The notes under the pieces were generated by a model. That model searched no databases and was not told the origin of the DNA. It was given only the letters and a program-made list of their open reading frames with translations. Positions 1 through 12,499 of a DNA stretch of 64,000 nucleotides are shown here, piece after piece (positions within the stretch are counted from its first letter, which is position 1; the number at the start of each line of letters is the position of its first letter). Made by a program: the position numbers and the translations under genes. This DNA comes from Epiperipatus broadwayi (Eukaryota; Onychophora; Udeonychophora; Euonychophora; Peripatidae), in assembly GCA_028023455.1 (NCBI GenBank), contig JAQFVV010012509.1, positions 1,920,001-1,984,000 on the forward strand. The letters are read 5' to 3'.

Positions 1-718
1 GACAGTTAACTATTTAAAAAACTACTCGTAAAAATATACGTATAAAGAATCCTGATAGTGACTTTAATTTTCTATATGAGAGACTCTTATTTAACCAAGA
101 ACTTTTTGTTTATTTTAAATGATATTTATATTTTCTGGGTATTTCCCACCTGAATTAAATGTGTTCTCTCCAAAGTATTAAATAATATTTAACTGATAAA
201 TATTTTAGTGGGTTAGAATAAAAGAGATTATACTTTTATCAACCTTTTCTTTCATTGTGCGTTATTAATAGTAGTTATTATTTTTTTATTATTAAATTTG
301 GTTTTAGTGAAATAAGATTTAAACGTAAGTTACCTTTGCCAATATGTTTCAATACGCCAGGGCTAATAATCGTAAAAAAATCATTAATTCTCATTACGGT
401 AGAATTACCGTCTCAAAAAAAAAATATTATAATAGAATCTTTTTATTTTTCTTTGTCTTACAACTTGCGAGAGGTGCTGGCGACATATTTCAGCGGATTC
501 TTAGGAATCCTGGCGCCCATAGTAAATAAAATTAAAAGTTGATTTTTGTCAATAGCACAACTTCGTAACAATTAATAGGCTGGAGTTGATCAGGAAAAAT
601 AGCTGTGTTAAGAATAGAAATACAACTTTCTTTTTTTTTCCTTGATACAGCTTGATCAACTCACGCTCAAATATACATTTGGGGCGTATAGTGGTCTAGT
701 AAAACGGTAAACGCTACA
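1..718 (+). repeat. Left LTR, truncated
   Basis: This is the portion of the 5' LTR visible in the window, ending in CTACA just before the primer-binding-site-like sequence. It contains an inverted pair, GAGTTGATCA near 582 and TGATCAACTC near 653, that could form a hairpin in the transcript. The short open frames inside are repeated identically in the other LTR and look like chance ORFs. Confidence 0.85.
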
Positions 719-719
719 A

Positions 720-742
720 TGGCGACCCAACTCGGGCTTCGA
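720..742 (+). other. Primer-binding site, tRNA-Arg-like
   Basis: TGGCGACCCAACTCGGGCTT begins 2 bp after the LTR. TGG complements the CCA tail, and GGTCGCCA-type 3' ends are usual for tRNA-Arg, which many Gypsy-like elements use as primer. The match beyond the acceptor stem is by inference only. Confidence 0.6.
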
Positions 743-1815
743 TTTAAAAACCACGACCTGAGAAAATCTAAAAACGGCATAAAATTGAGTATTTAATGTC
801 TGTAGCCGGAAAATAAATTATGATTTTTTTGAAAAAAGAAAAAAATTATAAGAAAAAAAAACTAACTAAACCCAGATTATTAAAATATGAAAGAAGATAT
901 TTTTTTAATATGACTTCCAGAAAAAAAAATATATATGTATATTTTTTTATATATGTCTAAAAAACACGATCGTGGCTGATGTAGACGTAAGTCACAAGTA
1001 TTTGACCGGGTAGGCGGTTACTGAAGAGGGGAATAACATAGCCCCGAGTCCTTATCCACAGTATATGAACATAAGACCGTCTTTAAATGCTCGTCAGACT
1101 ATTTCTAGCAGAGACCCAATAAAGGGGAAGGCAGATCAAGTTGGACCAAGTTTCCACGAGCCTGTAAGACACAGAACGATGAGCAACGCTCGTTTGTGCT
1201 TATAACTTGGGCTTCTTATCGTTAATATTACACTAAAGCGGATAGGACACAGATGAATGTTGAAATATTTTCCATTCCCGCCGTGTTAGACCTAAAAGTG
1301 GGCATTAAAGCGGACGTTCGCTTGTGAATGAGTCTACAAAATATATCAGCATGCTACTACACAAAAAAAAAAAAAATACGAATATGAATTAAGAAAAAAA
1401 AAACTTAAGAATAAAATTAGTGTAAACCACTATTTTATTCTCATCTCCCGGCACTGGTGGTATTGTGACGTTTATTTATATACGTTACAAATATATTGGC
1501 ATTTTGGTAAAAGCTAAAAAAAGTAAATTTAGATTTTTTTTTGATTAGTATAATTTTTGTTAAAAACGTACAATGAAAGTTAAATTATTCTTTCGGTATT
1601 TTTTTTATGTGATTAGTAATAACAGTAATTGGAGAGAACAAAAGAATTCCAAAAGTAAGAAAAAAAGATAAGCTGAAAGTAGAAATACTCAAATTAATTA
1701 AAGATGGCGAAAACTTGAAGAAAATAAAGACTTTAGTACATAAAATTTTTAAAGACTGGATAAGATTAAAAAGGCATGGTACTAGCATGCGCAAAAGTCC
1801 TGAAAACTGGATATA
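743..1815 (+). other. Internal region of LTR element, no recognisable gag/pol
   Basis: This leader-like region is AT-rich with A-runs. The longest plus-strand frame near its end (about 1613-1816, ending at a TAA that overlaps the purine tract) is Lys-rich, has no start codon that stands out and resembles no family I know. It may be a remnant of a lost polyprotein or a chance frame. Confidence 0.5.
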
Positions 1816-1827
1816 AAAAGGAGGGAT
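1816..1827 (+). other. Polypurine tract
   Basis: AAAAAGGAGGGA is an uninterrupted purine run in the position expected for plus-strand priming. It suggests that the right LTR starts around 1828-1833 and is about 1.0 kb. The left LTR would then extend roughly 285 bp beyond the window start. Confidence 0.55.
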
Positions 1828-2831
1828 CCGGTTGAAGGAATGTCTTGTTCGTTTTGTTTCTCTAGTTGGTCTTGGATAACATTTAATATATCCAAGATCG
1901 CTCGTCGCTGAAGGAATTCGGCATGTCGCAGTGAACCGGAGCTCCTGAAAACATCGGACCTAATGATGTACACCAGGAAAAGCCTTCGTGACCGACTGGG
2001 GAAATGGACCGCAAGAACCAAAAGGCCGAGCTCATTATTACCAAAAAAACTATGCATAGTTATCTACTAATGAATTCATGAAACTTACCGGTAAGAATAA
2101 TTATCCTGATTGTGACAGTTAACTATTTAAAAAACTACTCGTAAAAATGTACGTATAAAGAATCCTGATAGTGACTTTAATTTTCTATATGAGAGACTCT
2201 TATTTAACCAAGAACTTTTTGTTTATTTTAAATGATATTTATATTTTCTGGGTATTTCCCACCTGAATTAAATGTGTTCTCTCCAAAGTATTAAATAATA
2301 TTTAACTGATAAATATTTTAGTGGGTTAGAATAAAAGAGATTATACTTTTATCAACCTTTTCTTTCATTGTGCGTTATTAATAGTAGTTATTATTTTTTT
2401 ATTATTAAATTTGGTTTTAGTGAAATAAGATTTAAACGTAAGTTACCTTTGCCAATATGTTTCAATACGCCAGGGCTAATAATCGTAAAAAAATCATTAA
2501 TTCTCATTACGGTAGAATTACCGTCTCAAAAAAAAAATATTATAATAGAATCTTTTTATTTTTCTTTGTCTTACAACTTGCGAGAGGTGCTGGCGACATA
2601 TTTCAGCGGATTCTTAGGAATCCTGGCGCCCATAGTAAATAAAATTAAAAGTTGATTTTTGTCAATAGCACAACTTCGTAACAATTAATAGGCTGGAGTT
2701 GATCAGGAAAAATAGCTGTGTTAAGAATAGAAATACAACTTTCTTTTTTTTTCCTTGATACAGCTTGATCAACTCACGCTCAAATATACATTTGGGGCGT
2801 ATAGTGGTCTAGTAAAACGGTAAACGCTACA
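1828..2831 (+). repeat. Right LTR
   Basis: Positions 2114-2831 match 1-718 base for base except one site. The 5' boundary (1828-1833 from the purine tract, or as late as 2111 at a TGTGAC) cannot be fixed, because the matching part of the left LTR is outside the window. Confidence 0.75.
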
Positions 2832-2833
2832 AT

Positions 2834-3940
2834 ATATTACAGGAGCAAACATACTAACAAAATATTAATTTTTTAAAAATATTTTATTATACATCATTTT
2901 TAAAACTTTTTCTTTTTAAATTGGATTTCCTATTAAGCTGTATATTTTTGAAAATCCAAGATGGAAGATGCAACCGTTAATTGTCCAAAAATAATTAAAG
3001 GGGTGGAAACATAATATTGTTTTAATCTTGGGAAGGGATTTTTAATTAAAGTTTTACTGAAAATAAAATGGGGAATGGAATTAATAGATTTTACTTTTGT
3101 ACAAACATTTTTGCCAAATCTATTTCTAATCTGGATATAGATTTCAATATATTTTGGAACGTTATCTGACAATTGCATTTTCAAAAACAATGGACAAAGA
3201 AAATAAGATTTTGTTAGATCAGAGATTAGATTTTAGGCTAGAAATAAGTAATTAAAAGCATTCCACAAATACCTGAGCGGAGTATAAAATGGGCTAATTT
3301 TGACCACTGTGCAGTTAAAATCACCCACGCTGGTTTGAAAATTAAAAATAATGATCCAATAGTAAGCCCATCCCTTATGTTTCTTCTGCTGCCGTAAAAT
3401 CCTGCTACTTAAAAATGAAGTAAAAGCCCGACTAGAGAATTATGGAGTGCTGAATAGAAGCTTGCTTGTCACATAAGAACTCGCAGGGATCTTTAAAATG
3501 AACTCTTAAGAATTGTGCAAGGTAACTAATGATTTTCATACGGTCACCTAAAAGTAAATTAGCCTAACTAATCTCAAACCTTACTATCAAGATTTCTCTT
3601 AATGTAGTATTTAACTTTGTCTCTTTCTAATATGTAAATTGCTCTCAAATTATTTTTTTATGTAATTCTCTCTCATATGCTCTAACTTTCTTTAACTTCG
3701 GTGCGGTCATTTATTTATATGTATTTATTACTTGATTTTATATGTCTATTTTAGTTATTATTGATATGCCAATGTCAAGCAATCGGATGAGTTGAATTTC
3801 TAAAATCTTTTCTTTCTTCTTTTTAAGTCAACCTCTGTGAATTAAGGTTATTAACGTCTTCTTAAAACAATGCATTACTAATTGATATGTTCGCCAGATT
3901 GTTTTTACGAGTCAACATTTTGTTTATGTTTTAGTATGTA
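2834..3940. other. AT-rich spacer, no feature seen
   Basis: No open frame of note, tRNA-like box or repeat termini were found. The 85-codon minus frame near 2933-3190 has no recognisable composition or neighbours. Confidence 0.5.
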
Positions 3941-3941
3941 A

Positions 3942-4033
3942 TATTTACCAAGGCTGTAACCTCAAGAATATGCGTGTAAAAATGTGATATTAGGGACTTC
4001 TACAGGTCTTAACCACAAGCTTATGCTTTGGAA
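3942..4033 (-). repeat. Copy of the hairpin repeat found inside Merlin 1
   Basis: This stretch is the reverse complement of about 33838-33930: it shares the pattern of TAACCTCAAGAA, a TGTAAAAATG-like middle and TTAACCACAAGCTTATGCTT. It lacks the second terminal repeat present in the Merlin 1 copy. It could be a small MITE or a dispersed piece of Merlin 3' end; which is undecided. Confidence 0.6.
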
Positions 4034-4039
4034 GAAAAG

Positions 4040-6225
4040 AGGATAAAAATTTGTTATTTGTCCAACTCCAAATAGAATAAAGTAATTCTACCCGGGATGA
4101 ATCCAGAACTTAGGCTAATTAACGCTCTGAAACCTTATTTATTTTATAAATGTTATTCAATTCTGAAAAGGTGACCTATTAGTTGTTTTCTATAACTGCT
4201 GGCTTTCTTTTATTTTTACATAATCTTAAAATATCAAACATAGTACTTAAATATTCCAGTTATTATAAAATCCACAAAAGTGGAATTGATTTACTTTAAA
4301 TAGCCGAACAGAAGGGGGTAAAATCTTAATGTATTTATTTTATTTAAAGGAAATCTCTCTCTCTATATATATATTGTAACGGAATAGCGTTACATGGGAT
4401 TTGAATCCAGGCATATGATGATTAGATTAAATATATATGCAATTGACGAAATGAATGACAGGTACAAAACTTTTAAAAAAAAGGTTTTGCTTTAATAATG
4501 AACGAGAAACACCCGTTTCTAGAACACGATCGCAGCTATCTGAGTACCTGACAAATTTATTGAAATAAGAGTAAAAGAGTTTTTCTTGTTATTTTGTTGT
4601 TTTTGAGAATAAATATGTAATCATTAGTTGTAAGTTTGTTTTTTTTGTTTTTTTTTTAAAAAGAAAGATGAATGATTGAACACAGGTTTGACATTTTATT
4701 AAGTCATTTAAATCATGTTTGAACATAAAGAGAAAATGAATTGATTAAGTTGCAACATGTTCTGAAATTCCAAGCGATCTAAAATTAGTTTCAATGGGGG
4801 GGGGTAATTAGTAAATGTAAAATTAGTAAAAATGAAACAATAAGCCGGATATATGTCGGTAAGGTCTAGATAAAATAGGCCGAATTTAGAAACAGAAGTG
4901 AGAAAAAGTGTACACTGCTATTGTACAACCCAGACTTGTGTCTCCAGCTAAACAATGCCTGAAAAATGGCCAAATTGAGTTAAATTCCAAAGTGGTGCAA
5001 ACGATCCCAGAAATCGCTGAATTAAGTTAATACTCGATGGGCCTATTGGATGAAGGGACTCACAGGTGCAAGGGGGAGATTGGATGAAAAAATTCAAGGT
5101 GTGAGGGGGGAGAAGAGAGAAATGACAAGGTAAAAATTGCGAGAGGAAAAAAGTTTTAGCAGAATCACCGATGTGCTTGGAATAATTAAGCTGCTGATTT
5201 GGTAAAGAAGGTTTTCTTTTTACCAGTAGAAATAAGATCTAACTTTCGTATAATAGTATAACAGAGATGCATTGCTGAACCTAAAATTCGCGGCTTGACC
5301 GCCGGACCTCCGCGCTCCGTTCAGCTGATTGCCCCTAGGATGCTCGTAACACCGGAGAAACTTCACCTAAGGACCACACATGCTTTTGAGACCTCGCAAC
5401 TTGCCAGAATGCTTAGTTAAAGAAGAAATCATCGCTCAGGATCCTTCTTACCAGCTGTCTACGTTCCACAGGTAGCTATCTTTAAATTAATCGTACTCAC
5501 TTATGCACCAGAGTAGATAAACTTTAAAAACAATAACTAGTGAAAAACATTTAGCTAAATGATAAAATTACTCGCGACCATAAATGAATGATTAAAGAAC
5601 TTAACCAGAATAAGTTTGTCTACAAATAAACATCCTTTAATATATGTGCGAAGTCCCATTTAATTCTATAGTTAATTTATCTTGGCTTGCCAGTCATATA
5701 CCGGCATAAAATTGTTATTAAATAGATTTAAATAAACCATTTATTTAATTAGCATTTTGTTATTGATTGATTGGAATTTCAACTCACATTTATATGATAG
5801 GGAAATGAGTGTTGGAGTGATCCAATGTGTTTTTGTTATGAATGAATGCATTTGATATTTTTGGTGTTGGGATTTGATTAAACTTATGTTATATTATCAT
5901 ACCTTTCTTAGATTAATATTAAGCTTTGATTGATTTGTTCTGTGGGATATAGGGCGGGCCCTAATATGATAAGTCTGATTGATCGCGATTGAAAGGTCAC
6001 ATATGCGATATAATTTGAAAGGTGATATTGGCTGTGTTCGTTTCCTGCTTCCGACTGGAGTGATGCACGGGCATGTTTTGTGATATAGTTGAGTGAGCTT
6101 ATGCACATACGTGGCGGACTCTTGTAAAGTTCTCCTGGCGCCTACTACTTGGATTCGATCCGAATTTACGCATAAATAAATAAAAGCGTACGTGTATATG
6201 TGTTTGAAATTATCTTCACCGAACA
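4040..6225. other. Mixed spacer with a purine tract and a GC-rich patch
   Basis: Mostly AT-rich. It includes a purine-rich run at 5068-5131 with several G-tracts (PPT-like, but no LTR pair found) and a conspicuously GC-richer patch at about 5285-5480. Around 4376-4410 a GTAACGG/CGTTACATGG palindromic block precedes a B-box-like GGATTTGAATCC. None of these could be assigned to a known family. Confidence 0.4.
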
Positions 6226-6227
6226 TT

Positions 6228-6318
6228 ATGTAACCCCCCAGACCCAAGAACACAGCAGATTCATAGGAGTGACTTTCCTGGGTTTCGACACGGAAGCCGG
6301 CGAGGGGGCGGTTACAAT
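6228..6318. repeat. Short inverted-terminus block (TGTAAC...GTTACA)
   Basis: About 90 bp bounded by TGTAACCCCCC-like and GGGGGCGGTTACA ends, inverted relative to one another, and GC-richer than its surroundings. It could be a tiny MITE or a palindromic piece of an LTR. No target duplication is evident. Confidence 0.3.
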
Positions 6319-6539
6319 ATATTATAGTGGCATAGTGTATTATTCATATAAATTATGGCATTCAAACAAGGATTATTTATTTTAAAGCTGTAAATCCTAT
6401 TTGATGTCGTTAGTGACGTTCATCTGTACTGTGTTATTGACATTCGGCTCATCTTCGTGAATTTATATACGTTCTTCTAATTTGTGGGTTGCAACAGGAT
6501 CGAACCCCTAGATTTCTCCTTATGTCCTGTCTCATGGAT

Positions 6540-6945
6540 AGTTGAGCTTCCCGGGACTTATTCCATATAAAAAGGCCGCTGGTGTTGGTGATTCCCGTAC
6601 GCCAGGCACACGCTATGCCTATCTGCTATTCTCTAAGCACTGCCCAAGAAGGGGATCTTAGACTTTGTCTTTTGTCGAGAAGCACGACTTACTTGTTATT
6701 TCTTCGCCATTATGTTAGTACCGCCACTTTTTTATATTATTTCTTTTGTTTTATGACCTAGTTTTAATACTGTAATATTAAAATTGTGCTCTGCTTAAAT
6801 ATATATATGTCGAATATTACTAACTATTAATTTATCATGTTATTTCAATCTTATTATACAATCCCACTGTCATAATCTGTTATTTTTGTTTTCAAGAGTA
6901 TATACCTTGGGGAAAATAAAACATTCTTATTACCAATGTTAATTA
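6540..6945 (+). promoter_or_regulatory. LTR-like promoter and poly(A) block
   Basis: A CCATATAAAAAGGCC TATA box at about 6565 is followed by GC-richer, leader-like sequence, and about 350 bp further by an AATAAA signal near 6916. This spacing resembles U3-R-U5 of a solo LTR, but I could not define TG/CA ends or a second copy, so it may be another promoter-like repeat. Confidence 0.3.
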
Positions 6946-7452
6946 AAATAATTTTTAATAAATAGTTTGCCATATAATCAAATGTAATTTTATAAATGAA
7001 TTTTATTTATTTTTCATAGCCGCCATGACATGTAAATAGTTTTATTATTTTTGTAATGAATCTCGGAACACTTCCCCAAATAATCTGTTAGTCACTGTGT
7101 TTTAGAACCGTAAATCAAAGCGTTAATGGTAGTATTATGTAATCTTTTAATAATTGATTGGCATCTTAATATTTTACCTACCAAAATGTGTGGTAATGTA
7201 TATATACTATTTAGTTAATAAAAGAGCATATGAGAACCCTTAGCGTGAATTTCACTATGTAATTATCTATTGTTTGGTATATCACTTACTCATTCACACA
7301 CATACTAATGTATATAATTAAGTCATGTATATAATTTGTCATGTTATTAAACTTTTTATTGTCTAAACTTATTTGAGTCGTTTGAATTCCCTTTTCTCCA
7401 CTTCCACACATACAATTATCCATATGCCTATTTAATTAAGTTATAATGTAGT

Positions 7453-7504
7453 TAATATTAAGTCTCATTGTCTTCCTCCTTAATATTAAGTCTCATTGTC
7501 TTCT
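7453..7504 (+). repeat. Tandem duplication of a ~27-bp unit
   Basis: TTAATATTAAGTCTCATTGT with its following TCTTC occurs twice in a row. Confidence 0.8.
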
Positions 7505-7510
7505 CCATTC

Positions 7511-7705
7511 TGCTAGTGGGCCAGATTAGAATAAATTCTCATGTGCCATCATTATGTTATTCATTAGGTGTTTGATCTGGAGCTTAGGGAATGGGTTTGA
7601 ATTCGGATTGGTCCCCGACCTAAATCTCGGGCTTGACTGGGTTTGAAGTACATTTTTTGAGTTACAACTCACGTTAGATGAATCAACATGTTTTGACCAG
7701 TACAA
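7511..7705 (+). repeat. SINE-like repeat copy A (B-box bearing)
   Basis: Aligns along its full length with 16109-16297: shared blocks are CTCATGTGCC, CATTAGG, GATCTGGAGC/ATCTGAGCTC, TTGACTGGGTTTGAAG and TTTTGACYAGTACA. The segment GGGTTTGAATTCGG is close to a pol III B box. No clear A box was found, so tRNA ancestry is likely but unproven. Confidence 0.6.
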
Positions 7706-7709
7706 TATA

Positions 7710-9688
7710 TATAACAGTAATTTTATGTATAATATTTATGAATACTAAAAAATAATGGTAAAATTGATATTACTGTTTTGCTTGATTTGTTGTAATGTTA
7801 TTTTTATTTTAATCAGAATATTATTAATCAGTCTTGTTTGAATGGAATTTACATAAATAACTTCTTAGATATAATATCTAGAAAGTCAAACATTTTAAAA
7901 TAAAAACTCATAATTTATTGAAAATAAACATTTTCTCAATGTGATAATTTCACAAATATTGTAGAATTAAAGAATCTTATTATGCTGAATAAATGATTGC
8001 CAAAATAATTTAATATAATTTTTTATAAATATAATCCTATTGTACTATTGTGTGAAAACAAGGCTGTTCAATAAGAATTTGTTCTTTTATCCTTTTAATA
8101 GATGTTGAACTGTTGTTAAAAAAAAAGTAAATAATTTGGGAATAATTCTTAGTGAATAAAAGATTTATGGATGGCTAGAAATGTCATTTTCTATTAAAAC
8201 CCATTTTCACAATTTTTCTTTTTTTTTTTTATCTTTTTCAATCCTGATAGTTGTTATAATAACCTTATACTCAATTGCAAAGTTAATTGGTTCTAAAAAA
8301 ATGTGATGGCAAATCAAAATTATCATCAATAAGGCATTTTTTCTCCTCCAAATAGCCCTGTGTGGTTGGCACAATCATAGAGTGGCAGATTGCAGCTCAA
8401 GTCCATGAATAACTGCCATTTTCAATAATTGAACTCCTGATGAATGCCTGAGCAATAGAACATTTGATTATTTTATTATGTATATGTAAGAATACTACTG
8501 TATGTTGCCATTAAAAGTCCAGAACATTTAAGTTTTCTTGTTAGATCCCAGTTATTAATTATATTTACAAAATGATTTTTGACATTTTCAATATTAATTG
8601 ATGTTTTAAAGACAAAATGATATCACATATAACTATTAAAACATTGCTTAAGATTAAATTTTGCTTTATAAAAAATATACACATATTTTTTCAATATTGA
8701 TCTTTCCTTTTGTTTCATGCTTATAATTCAAATTTGCATATGCTTGCTCTTCTGTGTAATGAAGTGTTTTTTTCTTTATAAACTAAAGCTAAGTGCATTT
8801 TCAGTGAAATCAAATCAGTATAAGAATGGTTTATATAAAAATAATTTATGGGTTTAATCAGATTTTAAAAATGAAAATTTGTTTAATAAATAGTTTTACA
8901 ATATTTTCATATGTGTGCTTATGGTGGATTTATAAATACATTGCTTAAACATGTTTAAGAAATTTGCATTGCATTTTTTTAAATCACCTTAAATATATAC
9001 ATTTTTCCAAAAATATCATTCATGGCAAAATTTTTGTATCTAAATTAATTTCCATAAATATATTATAATTTTTTTAAAAAAAGATTTCTATAGTTTATAG
9101 ATATTTTATTTCTTTATAAATATGTATTCACAATTTTTGCTTATTGAAAATAAACAGTGATTACTGTATAGCTGCATATATTGCCAATTAGTCTAATTGT
9201 TGTCTGAGTAAATAAATGTGTTGATATTTTTTTGAATAAGTTATAATTTTGTATTGTAATTGTTTTCTGAAAATTAATACAAAAATAGTTGTGTTTGTAA
9301 GTGCCAAAGATCAGAAATAATAATATCTACTGCTTTTTTTTTAAATTTATAAATAAATTTCCATAAATTAATTTTTATATTTAAAGGATTAAAAACTAGA
9401 ACTATTCTAAGTGAAAATTATAAAAACAAATATAAACATTATGCTTTACACTTAGTTGATTCATGCATCTTTAATATCAGTTATTTGTATTCTAAGAATA
9501 GCTACTGAGATTTTTGTATATATTGTTTATTAAAATAAATACATTCATTATATTAATTCATTTGAATACAACTCAAAATATATTTACACAAATACAAATT
9601 TCATTCTTCTCCTACTAAGCCCTAGTTGTGCTTTTATGTAGAAGAAAGTTTTTATAACTTTTTAGATTTTTACATGAAATTTTCAATA
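7710..9688. other. AT-rich spacer
   Basis: No gene or repeat ends recognised. A patch at about 8355-8450 is less AT-rich and contains GCAGCTCAAGTCC, B-box-like and resembling the GGCTCAAGTCC of the GC-rich block near 63.7 kb. The rest is A/T-run-rich. Confidence 0.45.
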
Positions 9689-9689
9689 T

Positions 9690-9715
9690 GCCAATAATAA
9701 TAACAATAATAAATT
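9690..9715 (-). repeat. AAT/AAC microsatellite, possible LINE 3' tail
   Basis: An AATAATAATAACAATAATAA-type run lies about 60 bp past the LINE stop codon in the minus-strand sense. CR1/L2-like LINEs often end in a short microsatellite, so this may be the element's 3' end. Confidence 0.4.
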
Positions 9716-9774
9716 ACATTTCAATAAAATATTAATTATATAAAATTAGATATTTTTATATTTTTTTCTTTGTA

Positions 9775-12418
9775 CTAATTTTTCTCCCTCTTTAATATAT
9801 TTTTTAATTTGTTTTTTATTTCCCTATAATGTTGCAAGCTTCTTAATTTAATAGGTACATTGTTAAATAATTTAGGAACATAATTTCTTATTCTAGTCCC
9901 ATATTTATTACAATATTGTGAAACTATGTATATATTGGTTTTCCTTAGATACATTTCAAAGTGCTTTATATAAGTTTTTTGAAAGTACTATCAAAATTTT
10001 TTTTTCTATAATTATATAATCCAGAATGTTGATTGAATAATAAAATATTATTTTTGTATATACTTTTTTATTTATTGATATATTTTTCTTTCTATTAGAT
10101 CATTCATTCTTTTTTTTTTTTTTTTCAGTAATAACTAATCTATTAATATTAGAAAAGGTTCACATAAAGATTTATCTGCAACAATAAGAATAAAAAAAGG
10201 AAAAATATCTTTGATTTTGTACAACATTCTTATAAAATATCTAAATTTATTAATTAGTATGATGTTTCCAAGATATTTTTTCATCTATCATCATTGCAAT
10301 ATATCTAATATATTTTATAGTTCTACTTGTATACACTTAATCATTACATATTACATTATTATCATATAAACTCTCGTGTGAATGAAGATGTACATTAATA
10401 TTTTTATCTTTCATGTGAGGAGACTATATTAACATACATTTTGTTTTTTCTCCATTTTTAGAAATTCCTCTATCAAAGCACCAAAAGACAATTTTATTTA
10501 CATTTATAATAACAGTATCATCTGCATATTGATATATTAAACCTTCAATATTAATATTTTCTAGATCATTTATGAAAATCAGAAACAACAATGTACTAAG
10601 TATAGAACCTTGAGAAAGCCCATATAAATTTTTTTGCTCATTGTTTTTGCTATAATATACCATTTAAATAATTTTTTAAAAAAATGAACAATTTTCCTCT
10701 GACCATACAATTTTGTAAACTTGAAGTAATTGCTTATGCTCAATAGTGTCAAAAGCCTTTAAAAATCTAAAAAAATTAGTTACCTATTTTTTATCATTTA
10801 ATGCACTATTAATTTTATTTGCAAAATTCTGTAATAACATAGTTGTGTTTTTTCCTTCTATGAATCCATATTGGTTTTCATTAAAAAATTTAATTTTTAC
10901 TTAAAAAGTTTTAAATTATTTTATAAATATATTTTTCTATTATTTTAGTAGTTGAAGGAAGAATAAATATAGATCTGTTGTTATTAAAATTATTTTTACT
11001 CTTACTATAGATGTTTTTAATAATGCAGGAAACTACTGTGTATTATTTTATTAATCATTTAAATTATAACATCTGGTAGAATGTCAATATTATTTTTTAT
11101 ATCTACCATTCTGATTGTATCTATACCTGGGCTTATATTGTCTCTACATTCTTTTATTTCATATAATTCTTTTTCATTTAAATTTGGCATAAATATTAAA
11201 TTAGGTTGACTATTGTATGTTTTTAAAATATTACTATCGCGATCAATTTGTTTTATTTTGTTAATTCTTCCTATAAATATATTATTAAAAATATTTGCTA
11301 GAAGAAAACTATCATTTATATTAAAATATTTTTTAAAATCTTCATCATTTATAGAACTTGATTTTTTTAATAATATTTCATTTATTTTTCTCCAAGTTTT
11401 TTTTTATGTCACTTCTATTTTCATTAAAAAATTTATTATAAAACAACCTTTTTTTTACCCTATTATCATAGAATTAAGTTTATTTCTTAATGCCTTAAAT
11501 TTAAGAAATAAATAATGATTTTGTTTACATTCTTTCCATAAATTGTTCTTTTATTAATTTCAATATTTTTTTATTTATCCAATTAATATGGTTGTTGTTG
11601 TTGTTCTTCTTCTCCTTCTCCTCTTCCTTCTCCTCCTCCTTCTTCTTCGTCTTGTTGTTGTTGTTGTTGTTGCTGCTGCTGCTGCTTTTTAATAACAATG
11701 ATTTCCTGTAACTTATTGTATATATCTTTGAAAATTTCTATAAACTTTTCATAGTATTAATGCCATTAATTTTTTTGACTTCATTTCAGTCAGTTTCTTG
11801 TAAAAATATTCCAACTAGTTTATTATTATATACTATCAATTTATTTTCCATTATTTCTGATATTCTATTATGTTGTAATTTGTTTGGAATAGATATAAAT
11901 GTAAAATAATGATCAGCAATATTTTCTTTAATAACAGCAGTTAAAATAGTATTTTTCATGATGTTTGTTAATGTCATCAGTACATGAAGAAACTTCTTCT
12001 CTTGTGTATGTTTTAACACTATAAGTAGCTAATGCATTTATATAATTTTCAACAATTTTAGAAATTTTACATAAATCATTGTTCATATTACCTATTAGTA
12101 TTATTTCATTGTTAATTAGTCTAAGATAATTCATATTTAAACATTTTATTATCATTATCTGGCAGTCTGTATTTTGCAAGTAACATAACTTTATTGCTAT
12201 TTAATTCAAAAGTTATATGAATCCCTTCAAAGCTGTTAAAATTGACTTCCAGTTTTTCAACAAAAATATTTTCTCTAATAAAAATCAATATACCTTCAGT
12301 TTTTTTATAATTTCTACAATTGCAATTTTTTTTATAATTTATAATATTATAAAGATTAACTGTTTCGTTTTTTGTATTTGTTTCTATTAATATTAGAAAA
12401 TAAATCAAATTAATGTAA
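9775..12418 (-). pseudogene. Decayed CR1/L2-like LINE (endonuclease and reverse transcriptase)
   Basis: Non-LTR retrotransposon ORF2 in pieces, read on the minus strand. From 12408 down comes an apurinic-endonuclease-like part (GILIFIRENIFVEKLE, then IILIGNMNNDL, then TREEVSSCTDDI, resembling the GDFN and TR..S..DH positions of the family). Next, near 11170-10920, is a pre-RT stretch with ISPGID. Then at 10663-10424 come the catalytic blocks GLSQGSILSTLLFLIFINDL and YQYADDTVI. Near 9950-9775 there is a C-terminal tail ending in KLKNILKREKN and a stop; such a tail is typical of CR1/L2-like rather than RTE elements. Frames are broken many times by indels and stops, so it is dead. Clade assignment is by eye. 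Confidence 0.8.
11590..11692 (+). repeat. Trinucleotide tract (GTT/CTT/CTC/GCT)
   Basis: About 100 bp of degenerate trinucleotides: GTT repeats, a pyrimidine-only CTT/CTC block, then GTT and GCT repeats. It lies inside the dead LINE and probably expanded after insertion. The pyrimidine part has mirror symmetry that could favour triplex DNA. Confidence 0.85.
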
Positions 12419-12499
12419 GAGTATATACAGTTGCAATTAATTCATTTCAATTTTTTCTTGTACTTCTAACATTAACTTGAAGTATATTATAAATATTTT

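Larger units (their letters stand above)
1..2831 (+). mobile_element. Non-autonomous LTR retroelement (5' LTR truncated by window edge)
   Basis: The block at 1-718 recurs at 2114-2831 without an indel, and I see one substitution (A at 36, G at 2149). This near-identity marks a recent insertion. The first copy is followed by a primer-binding-site-like sequence at 720 and the second is preceded by a purine tract at 1816-1827, so the order is LTR, PBS, internal, PPT, LTR. The internal part is only about 1.1 kb and I recognise no gag, protease, reverse transcriptase or integrase. It therefore resembles a LARD/TRIM-type element mobilised by an autonomous relative. The right end at 2831 abuts unrelated AT-rich DNA; the left end and its target duplication lie outside the window. 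Confidence 0.85.

Noticed and set aside
255-542. 95-codon frame repeated identically at 2368-2655
   Set aside because: Its exact repetition is explained by the two LTR copies; composition is AT-driven and no domain is visible.
5897-6385. Overlapping frames of 118, 66 and 61 codons on both strands
   Set aside because: The region is less AT-rich so stops are rarer; frames on opposite strands are equally open, with no splice signals or recognisable motifs.
11213-11515. 100-codon plus-strand frame rich in Phe, Ile and Leu resembling a membrane protein
   Set aside because: It is the antisense of the minus-strand LINE; hydrophobic residues come from T-rich sequence.
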